Below, one piece after another: positions 50,298 through 59,188 of a stretch of 64,000 nucleotides of DNA. Location of the stretch: positions 124,001-188,000 of the forward strand of contig JABSQT010000001.1 in the NCBI GenBank assembly GCA_013215715.1. Reading direction: 5' to 3'. A model generated the notes under the pieces. The model made no database searches. It had not been told where the DNA came from and worked only from the letters and a program-made list of their open reading frames with translations. The position numbers and the translations under genes were made by a program. This stretch comes from Mycoplasmatales bacterium. Its GTDB lineage: Bacteria > Bacillota_I > Bacilli_A > Mycoplasmatales > Metamycoplasmataceae. The first letter of the stretch is position 1; each line of letters starts with the position of its first letter.

Positions 50298-50978
50298 GCA
50301 TTAAGAAACACATTACAAATTTACTTCATTACAAATAAACAGAGAGAAGAATATGAAACATTATCTGAAAATTGAAGAGCTTATTTCAATATAAAGACAT
50401 ACTATATTTCAGAAAAAAACGCCGCATCATTAATTGGTAAAAAAGTCGATTTCCTTTTTATTGATAACGATATTAAAAAAGATACAATTACTTGAGAGTA
50501 TCTAAATGAAATTAGAGAATTCAATCCATATTTTAAAAATGTATGATTCCATGATATCTTTTTTAAAGATAGAACATACGAATTCTTAAAATATGGTGCC
50601 GATGATATTATTTATTTTGAATCTGAATTTGAATATATGAAATGAAAGACCATTGCTCTATTGAGACGTAGGTGAGAAACTCACTCGAATGACAATGTTG
50701 TATTTCACAGAGGACTTATTGTTAACAATGTTAATAATGAATGTTTCCTTAACGACAAACATATAGAATTATCTAAAAAGGAGTTTCAAGTTCTAAAAGT
50801 GATCGTGGAAGCAGAACCGGATGAGTTTGTTCAAAGACAATACATTTATAAAAAGGTGTGAAAACATGATGATAATGATCCAACTAGAGTGGTTCAACAA
50901 ATCATTCAAAATCTTAAACGTAAAATTGGTAAAGATTATTTTGAAATTGTACGTAATAAAGGAATTAAACTCGCTTAA
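50295..50978 (+). CDS. Orphan OmpR/PhoB-type winged-helix regulator with degenerate receiver
   Basis: 227 residues, with six TGA-coded Trp, so it is invisible when TGA is read as stop. The C-terminal ~100 residues form a clear OmpR-type winged helix: NNECFLNDKHIELSKKEFQVLKVIVEAE, RQYIYKKVWKHDD, DPTRVVQQIIQNLKRKIG, IVRNKGIKLA. The N-terminal ~120 residues have the alpha/beta pattern of a receiver domain, with strand KVDFLFIDND possibly carrying the phosphorylatable Asp. The acidic pair after strand 1 (LQIYFITNKQ) and the Lys of strand 5 (DDIIYFESE) are missing. No histidine kinase is nearby. It probably acts without phosphorylation; targets are unknown. Confidence 0.8.
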
Positions 50979-51000
50979 AAAAACACATTAGTGTTTTTTT
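50978..51000 (+). terminator. Terminator of the OmpR-type regulator
   Basis: AAAAAACAC / GTGTTTTTTT around ATTA, directly at the stop codon. Confidence 0.8.
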
Positions 51001-51003
51001 CTT

Positions 51004-51018
51004 TATAATTTTTATATG
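51004..51018 (+). promoter_or_regulatory. smr promoter -10, leaderless
   Basis: TATAAT 51004-51009, 6 nt, ATG 51016. It begins 4 nt after the preceding T run. Confidence 0.65.
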
Positions 51019-51243
51019 TTATATTATGACTTACATGGTTTAAATGAAGAAGAAGCTATTCAAGAAATTGAAATGGCTATACTTTCATTTGAAATGAATG
51101 AATACGAAGAAGAAATGGAAATTATAACTGGTCATGGTACCGGAAGGATTAAAGCAATAGTTGAAGATATATTATATGAATATGATCTTAGATGACATCA
51201 TAGAAATAATAATACTGGAGCCTATATAGTTACAAAAAAATAA
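51016..51243 (+). CDS. Stand-alone Smr domain protein
   Basis: 75 residues, only the Smr domain found at the C-terminus of MutS2. Motifs: MLYYDLHGLNEEEAIQEIE (LDLHG-like) and ITGHGTGRIKAIVEDIL (HGxGxG). One TGA encodes Trp near residue 61. Smr domains nick or bind DNA/RNA; in Bacillus MutS2 they act in ribosome-collision rescue. Without the MutS part its role is open. The gene is small and bounded by terminators on both sides. Confidence 0.88.
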
Positions 51244-51267
51244 AATCCAATCTAGGATTTTATTTTT
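51242..51267. terminator. Bidirectional terminator between smr and ktrA
   Basis: AAAATCC / GGATTTT around AATCTA, with T run; contains the smr stop. Confidence 0.8.
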
Positions 51268-52027
51268 TTGTTTTTGATTTAATCATCTTCTTTACAACTG
51301 CTTTTTTTAACGTTTTATCAATAACCTTACTTTTTCTGATTTCAAGTGTTGCTTCATAACCATTGGCTTCTTCAAATATTTTTGTAATATTTTGGATTTT
51401 ACCAATAACAGTAATTTTATCATTCTCTTTCATAACCAAATTACCTTGAGGGAGAATTACTTTTGAGTTTCTATTTAATGAAACAACAGAAACTCCCATG
51501 TTAACGAATCTCATATCCTTAAGTTCTTGATCGAATCAAGAAGCGTTTTTCACAATTGTGGTTCCAATTGCATATCCGTCTCCAACCTCTTGCAATCCTT
51601 CGGAATATTTAATGAATGATGAGTTTGTTGCTATGATTGCTGTACGAATTCCAGCTTCAGCTTCAGGTCTAACAATAATATCTACACCAATTTGTCTTAG
51701 AACACGTTCATGTCTAATGGATTTTGCTTTAGCGATAATATGTTTAACACCAATTTCAAGAAGTGCAGCAATAATTTCGATATTATCTGAAATACCAACA
51801 ATAACAGTATCAAATTTTTCAAGACCTAATCCTCTTAAACCTTCTATATCTGCACCATCAGCAACAGCAACGGAGTTTGCCATTCTTGACACCTCAATAA
51901 TATTTTTTTCATCAGCATCAATAGCTAAAACATATCTATTCATACTAACTAATTGTTCAACAACAGCTGTACCAAAACGTCCAGTTCCAATAACGGCTAT
52001 ATCTTTTTTATTTGCTTTTTTACTCAT
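51260..52027 (-). CDS. ktrA: Potassium uptake regulatory subunit KtrA (RCK domains)
   Basis: 255 residues. The N-terminal RCK/Rossmann fold binds nucleotides: DIAVIGTGRFGTAVVEQLVSMNRYVLAIDADEKN and VADGADIEGLRGLGLEKFDTVIVGISDN. The C-terminal RCK_C (TrkA-C) domain, about 165-240, has VSLNRNSKVILPQGNLVMKENDKITVIGK; in other Firmicutes this domain binds c-di-AMP. It assembles as a ring on KtrB. ktrB is divergent, 84 nt away. TGA encodes Trp at NASWFDQ. A Lys-rich end follows. Confidence 0.95.
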
Positions 52028-52099
52028 ATATTCTCCTTTAAAATAAAGTTTATTTAAAACTTTTGATAAATATATTATAAGTGATTTTGTTTTTTTAAC

Positions 52100-52114
52100 T
52101 ATAATTTATATATG
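52100..52114 (+). promoter_or_regulatory. ktrB promoter -10, leaderless
   Basis: TATAAT 52100-52105, 6 nt, ATG 52112. Confidence 0.65.
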
Positions 52115-53719
52115 CTTTTTAAAAACAAAACGAAAACAAACAAAAGAAAACGTAAAAATTTATCTCATCACAACTATGTTAGTCCATGGTATGAGAGGAT
52201 AATATTTAAATTTAAAAACCTTTCTTTTCTGAAACACATTCTTATATTCTATTTATTTATTACTTTTATAGGTTCTGGAATCTTAATGCTTCCTTTTGCT
52301 CATAATGGTTCAATAAATTATGTTGATGCACTTTTTACTTCAGCTTCAGCTTTTTCCGATACTGGACTAGTAACATTACAAACCTCAACAACGTGAACAA
52401 TATTTGGTCAAGCTATTATAGCTATCCTGATTCTTGTTGGTGGTATTGGATGATTTGCTTTAAAAATATTTCTATTTAATATTCTTTTTGGTAGATCGAT
52501 TTCTCTTACCTCAAGAGCCGCATTATCAGCTGAGCGTGGAAATGTTCGTATTGGAGAAACAAGACAACTCATTAAAGTATCGGTTATTGCAATTTTTACA
52601 ATGATGACAATTGCTGGTTTAATCCTTTCTTTATATTTTTTCTATTCCGATTCTTTTTTTGTGGGGGTTCAAGGTTCAGGCATGGGTATTAATCCTCATG
52701 GTAATTGAGCTCTTTCAATTAGATATGGAGTATTTCATTCTATATCTGCCATTAATAATGCAGGGTTTGATATTATGGGTGGGCATTCAATAGCTCCTTA
52801 TTTCTCGGATTACTTTATTCAAATTATATTTATTATATTATTTGTATTCGGTGGTATTGGTTACCCCGTTATATATGATGTATGACAATATTTTGTTGCA
52901 AAACGTAAGGGAGAAAGATTTAAATTTTCATTATTTACTAAAATTTCATGTATTACTTATTTATTAATATCATTAATAGGAATAAGTTTAACTTTCTGAA
53001 TTGAAGTTACTGCTAAATCAACAACTAATAATCCTTCATTTTGAAATTCAACAGAATTATTATTTGATGGTCAAAAAGTTGGTATGGGTCAGCAAATGAC
53101 AACAAGCAATAAGGTTATGGCTGTTATATTCAATACTTTATCTACACGTAATGCAGGATTTGGTACCGTTAATTTCCACAACTTTACATCAGCTACATTA
53201 GTTGTGCATTCAGTTATGATGTTTATTGGATCAGCGCCATCTTCTACTGCTGGTGGTATTAGAACAACAACATTTGCGATAGTTGTAATGTCATTCTGAG
53301 CTAAAATTAGAGGTAAGTCATCAGTTAGAGCGTTTAATAGACGTATTCCAGCTGATACAGTTTGAAATGCTTATGTTGTTACAACGGTTTCTATATTTAT
53401 GATTATAGTAGTTTCATTAATTGCTACGACTTCATTTAATACTTATGGTGGTGAAATACCATTTGGAGCTAACTATAAGAATGAAGTAGATGCTCAATAT
53501 GACTTTACTGATTTATTCTTTGAAGTTTCATCTGCATTTGGTACTACTGGTTTATCAACTGGTTTAACATCAAAATTAAATATTGCTTCAAAAATAACTT
53601 TAATATTAATTATGTTTATCGGACAACTAGGAGTTTCTTCAACAATCTTTACTTTTGGTAATAAAAAACAAAGATCAAGACATTATAAATATATTGAAGA
53701 AGATATTACGATTGGTTAA
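52112..53719 (+). CDS. ktrB: Potassium uptake membrane subunit KtrB
   Basis: 535 residues, SKT-family K+ channel-like translocator with four M1-P-M2 repeats. Four filter loops are visible: SASAFSDTGLVTL (repeat 1), SAINNAGFDIMGG (2), STRNAGFGTVN (3) and SAFGTTGLSTGLTSK (4), each with the conserved Gly. An intracellular gate loop follows in repeat 3 (GSAPSSTAGGIRTTT). A basic N-terminal ~40 residues (KNKTKTNKRKRKN) precedes the first helix. It should form the pore gated by KtrA and linked to GdpP through c-di-AMP. Confidence 0.95.
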
Positions 53720-53744
53720 AACACCTAATATATGGTGTTTTTTA
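53718..53744 (+). terminator. ktrB terminator
   Basis: AAAACACC / GGTGTTTT around an 8-nt AT loop, then T. A second small GGGTTT/AAACCC hairpin lies at 53765-53778. Confidence 0.75.
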
Positions 53745-53849
53745 TTTGTGATTTTGTCAATAATGGGTTTAAAAACCCTATAAAATAAACTTTTTATATT
53801 ATTTCAGAAAAAAAATAAAAAAAGTTGGTTAAACTTTCATTTTTTCACT

Positions 53850-53855
53850 TATAAT
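53850..53855 (+). promoter_or_regulatory. tRNA cluster promoter -10
   Basis: TATAAT at 53850-53855, 24 nt before the first tRNA. Confidence 0.5.
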
Positions 53856-53878
53856 AATTAAGCACATTCATCAATGTT

Positions 53879-53953
53879 GCCGATTTAGCTCAGTGGTAGA
53901 GCAGCTGGCTGTTAACCAGTTGGTCACAAGTTCAAATCTTGTAATCGGCGCCA
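53879..53953 (+). tRNA. tRNA-Asn(GUU)
   Basis: 75 nt. Acceptor GCCGATT / AATCGGC, loop CTGTTAA gives GUU. CCA is encoded. Confidence 0.95.
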
Positions 53954-53955
53954 AT

Positions 53956-54031
53956 GGCCCGTTGGTGAAGTGGTTAACACACATGGTTTTCATCCATGCA
54001 TTCACGGGTTCGAGTCCCGTACGGGTCACCA
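53956..54031 (+). tRNA. tRNA-Glu(UUC)
   Basis: 76 nt. Acceptor GGCCCGT / ACGGGTC, anticodon stem CATGG/CCATG with loop TTTTCAT gives UUC. CCA is encoded. Only 2 nt after tRNA-Asn. Confidence 0.95.
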
Positions 54032-54035
54032 TTTT

Positions 54036-54111
54036 GGAACATTAGCTCAGTTGGGAGAGCATCGCCCTTACAAGGCGAGGGTCGTGGGTTCGAGCCCCTC
54101 ATGTTCCACCA
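54036..54111 (+). tRNA. tRNA-Val(UAC)
   Basis: 76 nt. Acceptor GGAACAT / ATGTTCC, loop CTTACAA gives UAC, able to read all four GUN by U34 wobble. CCA is encoded. Confidence 0.95.
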
Positions 54112-54114
54112 TTC

Positions 54115-54190
54115 GCTGGTTTAGCTCAGTTGGTAGAGCAACGGTCTTGTAAACCGTAGGTCGTAGGTTCGACTCCTATAACCAGCACCA
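54115..54190 (+). tRNA. tRNA-Thr(UGU)
   Basis: 76 nt. Acceptor GCTGGTT / AACCAGC, loop CTTGTAA gives UGU. CCA is encoded. Confidence 0.95.
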
Positions 54191-54193
54191 TAC

Positions 54194-54269
54194 GCGCCCT
54201 TAGCTCAGTTGGTAGAGCAAATGGCTTTTAACCATTGGGTCAGAAGTTCGAATCTTCTAGGGCGTACCA
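54194..54269 (+). tRNA. tRNA-Lys(UUU)
   Basis: 76 nt. Acceptor GCGCCCT / AGGGCGT, loop CTTTTAA gives UUU. CCA is encoded. Confidence 0.95.
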
Positions 54270-54297
54270 AATGTCCACGGACACCATTCGATACCCT

Positions 54298-54382
54298 GCG
54301 CGGGTGGCGGAATTGGCAGACGCGCTAGTTTTAGGCACTAGTACTTTATAGTGTGAGGGTTCAAGTCCCTCTCCGCGCACCA
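54298..54382 (+). tRNA. tRNA-Leu(UAG)
   Basis: 85 nt with a long variable arm, acceptor GCGCGGG / TCCGCGC, anticodon stem CTAGT/ACTAG with loop TTTAGGC giving UAG. CCA is encoded. The 28-nt spacer before it holds a TGTC/GACA mini-hairpin that may be a processing site. Confidence 0.95.
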
Positions 54383-54385
54383 TAT

Positions 54386-54408
54386 CATCCAAAAAGGATG
54401 TTTTTTTT
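54386..54408 (+). terminator. tRNA cluster terminator
   Basis: CATCC / GGATG around AAAAA, then T8, directly after the tRNA-Leu CCA. Confidence 0.85.
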
Positions 54409-54420
54409 CGCGTTCTTTTT

Positions 54421-54467
54421 AACTTAATAAAAAAATAACTTGCTCTAAGTTATTTTTTTATTAAGTT
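54421..54467. terminator. Long perfect inverted repeat, likely bidirectional terminator
   Basis: Two 21-nt arms (54421-54441 and 54447-54467) are perfectly complementary around loop GCTCT. It lies just past the stop of the minus-strand membrane-protein gene and 13 nt past the tRNA terminator. It is far longer than other terminators in this window. Confidence 0.7.
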
Positions 54468-54472
54468 CAGAT

Positions 54473-54964
54473 CTAACGAGATCTAACAGAAAATGAATTT
54501 TCAATAGAACTTCTGACGATACTTCATTCATAAGCAAAGTATCCAAAAATGGCGAAGGCTATTACACTCACAATCACTATTGCAAACATGAATTTTGAGA
54601 CTTTATTCATAAAATCCATTGATTTACCAATTGCATAAAAGAATATCCCTAATATTCCTATGCAAGAAATTCCCGATAATATTGATAATGTTACAAATGC
54701 AACATAACACATTCAAGCTTTCGAAGCATCAGTGCTTGAGATTGGCAAATTAACTCATTCTGAAAGTTTTGCATGAACTACTTTAGAAGAACTTACGCCA
54801 CCTCACATAGTTTGACTTGTTACTTTATAACTTATAGGGAAACCAAGTAAAAACATTAAAGATATTAAGATTATTCCTAAGAAAAATCCAAGTGATATAC
54901 CTACTCTTAATCTCAATGATAGGTTAGAAGTTTTTATTTGTTTCCATAAATTAACTTGTTTCAT
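54473..54964 (-). CDS. Hypothetical membrane protein, 163 aa
   Basis: Not recognised. Starts at 54964 after AAGGAGAG. Three membrane helices: about residues 19-42 (VGISLGFFLGIILISLMFLLGF), 86-112 (MCYVAFVTLSILSGISCIGILGIFF) and 124-145 (FMFAIVIVSVIAFAIFGYF). Between the first two lies a ~40-residue hydrophilic loop rich in Ser, Trp and Thr (TMWGGVSSSK, SEWVNLPISS). A short basic tail ends it (VRSR). It is a single gene between the tRNA cluster and the rpsB leader; the sequence gives no function. Confidence 0.7.
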
Positions 54965-55055
54965 ACGATTCTCTCCTTTTTATTTAAATATTGGCATAAT
55001 TTAACGCCTAATTGATTATAAGTAAATAAAAGATTAAAACTAAAAAAACATTCAA

Positions 55056-55217
55056 TTGAAAACGCACTAAACCATTGTTTATATGATAAAATACTTAAGA
55101 ATTAAACCCACATTGGGTAATTCATCAATCACTATAGATGATTCGCTAGGGTGTGCTCGAGAAGGGTGCTTAGCGTTAGAAACTATAGGCAGAACAACAA
55201 ATACTAAGGAGACACAA
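55056..55217 (+). promoter_or_regulatory. rpsB promoter and structured leader, candidate S2 autoregulatory element
   Basis: TTGAAA at 55056-55061 and TATGAT at 55082-55087 (wide spacing) precede a ~125-nt leader. Structures: ACCCA/TGGGT hairpin (55106-55118); outer stem CTATAG (55132-55137 with 55183-55188) enclosing CGCTA/TAGCG (55144-55148 with 55171-55175) and a G-rich core GGGTGTGCTCGAGAAGGGTGC. Ribosomal protein S2 leaders are known upstream of rpsB. Exact class membership needs a covariance search. Confidence 0.55.
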
Positions 55218-56252
55218 ATGTCAGAAAACCAAAAAGTAGAAGCAAAAAAAGAAATTGTTTCTAAACAAAAACTTCTAGAAGCTGGAACATACTTCGGTCA
55301 TAGAACAGCTCAATGAAACCCAAAAATGAAACCTTATATTCATATGGCTAAAAAAGGTACACACATTATTGATATCCAACAAACACAAAGAACATTAGAA
55401 TTTGCTTACCAAATTATTAACAAATTCGCTTCAAGAGATGCTTCATTTATCTTCGTTGGAACAAGAAAACAATCAAAAGTGGCTGTTAAAGAAAACGCAC
55501 TAAGAACTAGACAATCATATGTATCAGAAAGATGATTAGGTGGTATTTTAACAAATAACAGAACAATCTTCCAAAGAGTTAGAAGAATGCAAGAACTTGA
55601 AAGACTACAAGAAGGTGGTTTTGCAGGTTATACTAAAAAAGAAGGTGTTCTATTCACTAAAGAATTAGAAAAATTACAAAGAAACCTTAATGGTATTAGA
55701 AACATGAAAGGTAGACCACACGTAATGATTGTGGTGGATCCACAACACGATTTAAATGCTGTTAAAGAAGCAAGAAGATTAGGAATGAAAATAGTTGGTA
55801 TTACAGATACTAACTGTGATCCTTCATTAGTTGATATTGCTATCCCAGCTAACGATGATTCAGCTAAATCAGTAACATTAATTTTAACAATTTTAGCAGA
55901 TGCTATTGCGGCTGCTAAAGGTGGAAAAGAATTATTTGCTTATAAATCAGATGAAGAAATTATTCTTCCTGAAGAACCTAAGAGAGAAAGAAAATTCCCA
56001 CAAAGAGGACCAAGAAGACTTAATGATAATAGAAGACCATCTTTCAATAGAAATACAAGAAATGAAAAACCAGTAGCATCTAATGCAGCTCCAAAAGCTG
56101 AAACAACAGAAACTAAACCAGTGATAAAAACAGAAGAAAAAGGTTTAGAAGCACATACAGTAGCAGAATTAAGAGAAATGGCTAAAGCTAAAGAACTTAA
56201 AGGTTACTCAACATTAAAAAAAGCAGAGCTTATTGAAGCTCTACAGGCATAA
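55218..56252 (+). CDS. rpsB: Ribosomal protein S2 with a C-terminal Rho_N/SAP-like extension
   Basis: 344 residues against ~250 usual. The S2 core runs to about residue 250: [101 protein letters not shown]. Then come ~50 Arg/Asn/Pro-rich residues ([17 protein letters not shown]) and a ~35-residue [30 protein letters not shown] motif of Rho_N/SAP type. The start at 55218 (AAGGAGA) is chosen over an in-frame ATG at 55083 that lies in the structured leader. tsf follows. Confidence 0.95.
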
Positions 56253-56262
56253 GGAGAAAAAA

Positions 56263-57135
56263 ATGGCAGTTACAGCATTACAAGTTAAAGAACTTAGACA
56301 AAGAACAGGGGCTGGAATTTTAGATTCTAAAAAAGCTCTTGAAGCTACAAACGGAAACGTGGATAAAGCTATTGAATGACTACAAGAAAGAGGACAAGCA
56401 AAAGCAGCTAAAAAAGAAAGTAGAATTGCTGCTGAAGGTTTAGTGGCAACAGCACAAAATGATAAAGCAGCAATTATGGTTGAAATTAATTCAGAGACTG
56501 ATTTTGTTGCTAAAAATTCTCAATTCCAAGAATTAGTTAAAACAATTGCAACTGGACTTTTAGAAGTTGAATTTTCAACAAATGAAGAAGCAGCTAATGC
56601 AAAAGTAAATGGTAAAACAGTTACAGAATTATGTGTAGAAGCAACTTCTACAATCGGAGAGAAAATCTCATTCCGTAGAGCGAAAAAAATCGTGAAAGCT
56701 GATAATCAATTCATTGGTTCATATACACATGCTAATGGACAAATTTCTTCATTAGTTGTTATTGAAGGTGGAAATGAAGAAGCAGCTAAAAATGTTTCAA
56801 TGCATGTTGCAGCTATGAATCCAGAATTTCTAGATGCGGCTTCAATGCCTCAAGAAATAATTGCAAAACATAAAGCGGAAATTATGGAAGAGTTAAAAGA
56901 TATTAATAAACCAGAAAAAATTAAAGAAATGATGGCTGAAGGAAAACTTAGAAAAATTCTTTCTGACTTAACACTTGTTGATCAAGAATTTGTTATGGAA
57001 AAAATGCCAGTTTCAAAATACTTAAAAGGACAAGGAGCAAAAGCTATTTCAATGGCAAGATTCCAAGTTGGAGAAGGTATTGTTAAAGAAGAATCAGATT
57101 TCGCAGCTGAAGTTGCAGCACAAATGGGTGCATAA
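56263..57135 (+). CDS. tsf: Elongation factor Ts
   Basis: 290 residues, GDP-GTP exchange on EF-Tu. The N-terminal UBA-like domain contains [37 protein letters not shown], then the signature [16 protein letters not shown], and the dimer/core regions [18 protein letters not shown] and [10 protein letters not shown]. Its last helix ends the usual way. Coupled closely to rpsB (10 nt), as in nearly all bacteria. Confidence 0.97.
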
Positions 57136-57146
57136 TTTAAAGAAAT

Positions 57147-57172
57147 AAACAACCATTAAGGTTGTTTTTTAA
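57147..57172 (+). terminator. rpsB-tsf terminator
   Basis: AAACAACC / GGTTGTTT around ATTAA, then T. Confidence 0.8.
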
Positions 57173-57271
57173 TTTGGTATAAATAATAAATATATTAGTA
57201 ATAATGATTAGAAAATAGTAAAGTAAATTCTTAGTTATTTTTTTCTCATTAAATTTAATTGAAATAGTCAT

Positions 57272-57309
57272 TATAATTTATAAAAGAATAGGATTTAAAA
57301 GGAGAGAAA
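57272..57309 (+). promoter_or_regulatory. glyA promoter and ribosome binding site
   Basis: TATAAT 57272-57277, then a ~28-nt leader with AAAAGGAGAG before ATG 57310. Confidence 0.55.
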
Positions 57310-58557
57310 ATGTATAAGAAGATTGAATTAGAAGATAAGTTAATTGAAAATGCTATTAATCATGAATTAGAAAGACAACAAACACATATTGAATTAATCG
57401 CATCGGAGAATTATGTGTCAGATGATGTTATGAAAGCAACTGGATCGATATTAACAAATAAATATGCAGAAGGATACCCAAATAAACGTTATTATGATGG
57501 TACTGAATTTGTAGATATTGTAGAAAATGCAGCGATTGATAGATTAAAAAAATTATTTAATGTAAAATTTGCTAATGTTCAAGCACATTCTGGTTCTTCG
57601 GCAAACGCAGCAGCAATTGCTGCAGTTATAAAACCAGGAGAAAAAATACTTGGTATGTCACTAGATGCTGGTGGGCATTTAACACATGGATATAAAATAA
57701 ATTTTTCAGGTAATTTTTATGAAACTGCAACTTATGGTGTTAACTCTAATGGTCTTATTGATTATGAAGAAGTTCTAAAAATTGCTAAGAAAGAACAACC
57801 ACAACTTATCATTTGTGGAGCATCAGCATATTCAAGAATTATTGATTTTAAAAGATTTAAATATATTGCAGATGAAGTTGGTGCTGTGTTGATGGCTGAT
57901 ATTGCTCATATATCTGGGTTAATTATAGCTGGTTTACACCCTACACCAGTAGGTTTAGCTGATATTATTACTTCAACAACTCACAAAACACTTCGTGGAG
58001 CAAGAGGTGGTGTTATTATGACAAATGATCTAAAACTTTCTAAACAAATTGATAGGTGAATTTTCCCTGGATATCAAGGTGGACCTCTTCTTCATTCTAT
58101 TGCTGGTAAAGCAATAGCATTTGGTGAAGCTTTAAAGCCAAACTTTGTTGAATATCAAAATCAAATCCTTAAAAATGCTAAAGCATTTGCAAATTGATTT
58201 ATTGAAAATGGAACGCCAGTAATTTCAAATGGTACAGATAATCACTTATTTATTGTTGATGTTAAAACTGGATATGGTATTACAGGTAAAACAGCGTCTA
58301 GTATACTTCAATCAATAGGTATTACTATAAATAAGAATACTATTCCCAATGATACAGAATCTCCTTTTGTAACTTCAGGTATTCGTCTCGGAACACCTGC
58401 AATGACATCAAGAAACTTAAAAGAAGAGGATTTCATTAAGATTGCTAAAATTATTGATTCAGCATTAAAAAATTACAATAATAAAACTATTATTTTAGAA
58501 TTAAAAAATAAAGTTTTAAATATCACTAAACAATTTCCAATTGTAACTAAGTATTAG
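57310..58557 (+). CDS. glyA: Serine hydroxymethyltransferase
   Basis: 415 residues, PLP enzyme converting serine and THF to glycine and methylene-THF. Motifs: [85 protein letters not shown] (PLP Lys), and [14 protein letters not shown]. One TGA encodes Trp in RWIFPG. Monocistronic, upstream of the ATP synthase operon; glyA is also near atp genes in other Mollicutes and Firmicutes. Confidence 0.97.
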
Positions 58558-58567
58558 TTACTTTTTT
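58543..58567 (+). terminator. glyA terminator
   Basis: GTAACTAA / TTAGTTAC around GTA, T6. The TAG stop lies in the right arm. Confidence 0.75.
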
Positions 58568-58589
58568 CTAACTTTTATTTAAATTATTT

Positions 58590-58726
58590 ACTTGATTTTT
58601 AAACAAAAAGGAGTAAAATTAAATTGGGTATTACAAAGTAATATTATAACTTTCACAAGACTTCGGCCTTCGTACCGTGTTTTTTGTTATTAAAAAATGA
58701 CTTCCTAAATATACCCGGAGGCAAAA
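58590..58726 (+). promoter_or_regulatory. ATP synthase operon promoter and leader
   Basis: A TAAAAT -10-like box at about 58614 precedes a ~100-nt leader. At 58654-58679 a hairpin with a C(UUCG)G tetraloop (AAGAC/GCCTT with one mismatch, plus CAC/GTG) is followed by T6 (58680-58685), a terminator-like structure. CCGGAGG precedes the first gene. Confidence 0.45.
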
Positions 58727-59188
58727 GTGCTAAAAGATAAAAATATTCATAAAATTATGTTTACACTTGCTATTATCAGTACAATTTTGATAGTAGCTTT
58801 TGGTATAGCATCTATTTGAAATTACACTCTTTTAATTGGATTTGTTATGGGACTTATAGTTTCTATAATAGCATTCATATTTAATGCCTTCTCAGCTAAA
58901 TTATTGCTTTCTAAAAAAAGAAGTAAAAAATTAGCATCCTTTCTTGGAATAGTTAGAATAACTTTTCAGATGACATGATACATCATATGAGTATTTGCTA
59001 TCATTGCAATTGATAGTGTAGTACAAGGTTATAGTTTTGGAGGCGGTGGTTCTCACTCAGTCTTAAAACCTATAAACCTATTAACATTTATAGTAGGAAT
59101 TAGTATGGTAACTATAAGCATAGTCGTTGCTCACATCCCAAGTTTCTTTAAGAAACATAAGGAGAGTGAAGATGGACAAAGTAGCTAA
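58727..59188 (+). CDS. AtpI-like small membrane protein at the head of the ATP synthase operon
   Basis: 153 residues from GTG 58727, which is preceded by CCGGAGG; no ATG is well placed. Four membrane helices: about 11-32, 36-58, 74-98 (WYIIWVFAIIAIDSVV with TGA Trp) and 114-135. A Gly/Ser-rich loop lies between the last two. Its place just before atpB and its four-helix layout are those of AtpI, a non-essential c-ring assembly helper, but sequence similarity to AtpI is weak. It overlaps atpB by 17 nt. Confidence 0.65.

Noticed and set aside
51558-52046. 162-aa plus-strand frame over ktrA
   Set aside because: Shadow of ktrA: composition is a mirrored codon pattern and there is no promoter or SD.
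53970-54152. 60-aa frame in the tRNA cluster
   Set aside because: It runs across three tRNA genes, so it is not coding.
54270-54297. TGTC/GACA hairpin between tRNA-Lys and tRNA-Leu as a small RNA
   Set aside because: Only four base pairs; more likely a processing spacer.
55083-55217. Earlier rpsB start giving 45 more residues
   Set aside because: It lies in the structured leader, lacks an SD, and the ATG at 55218 has a good one.
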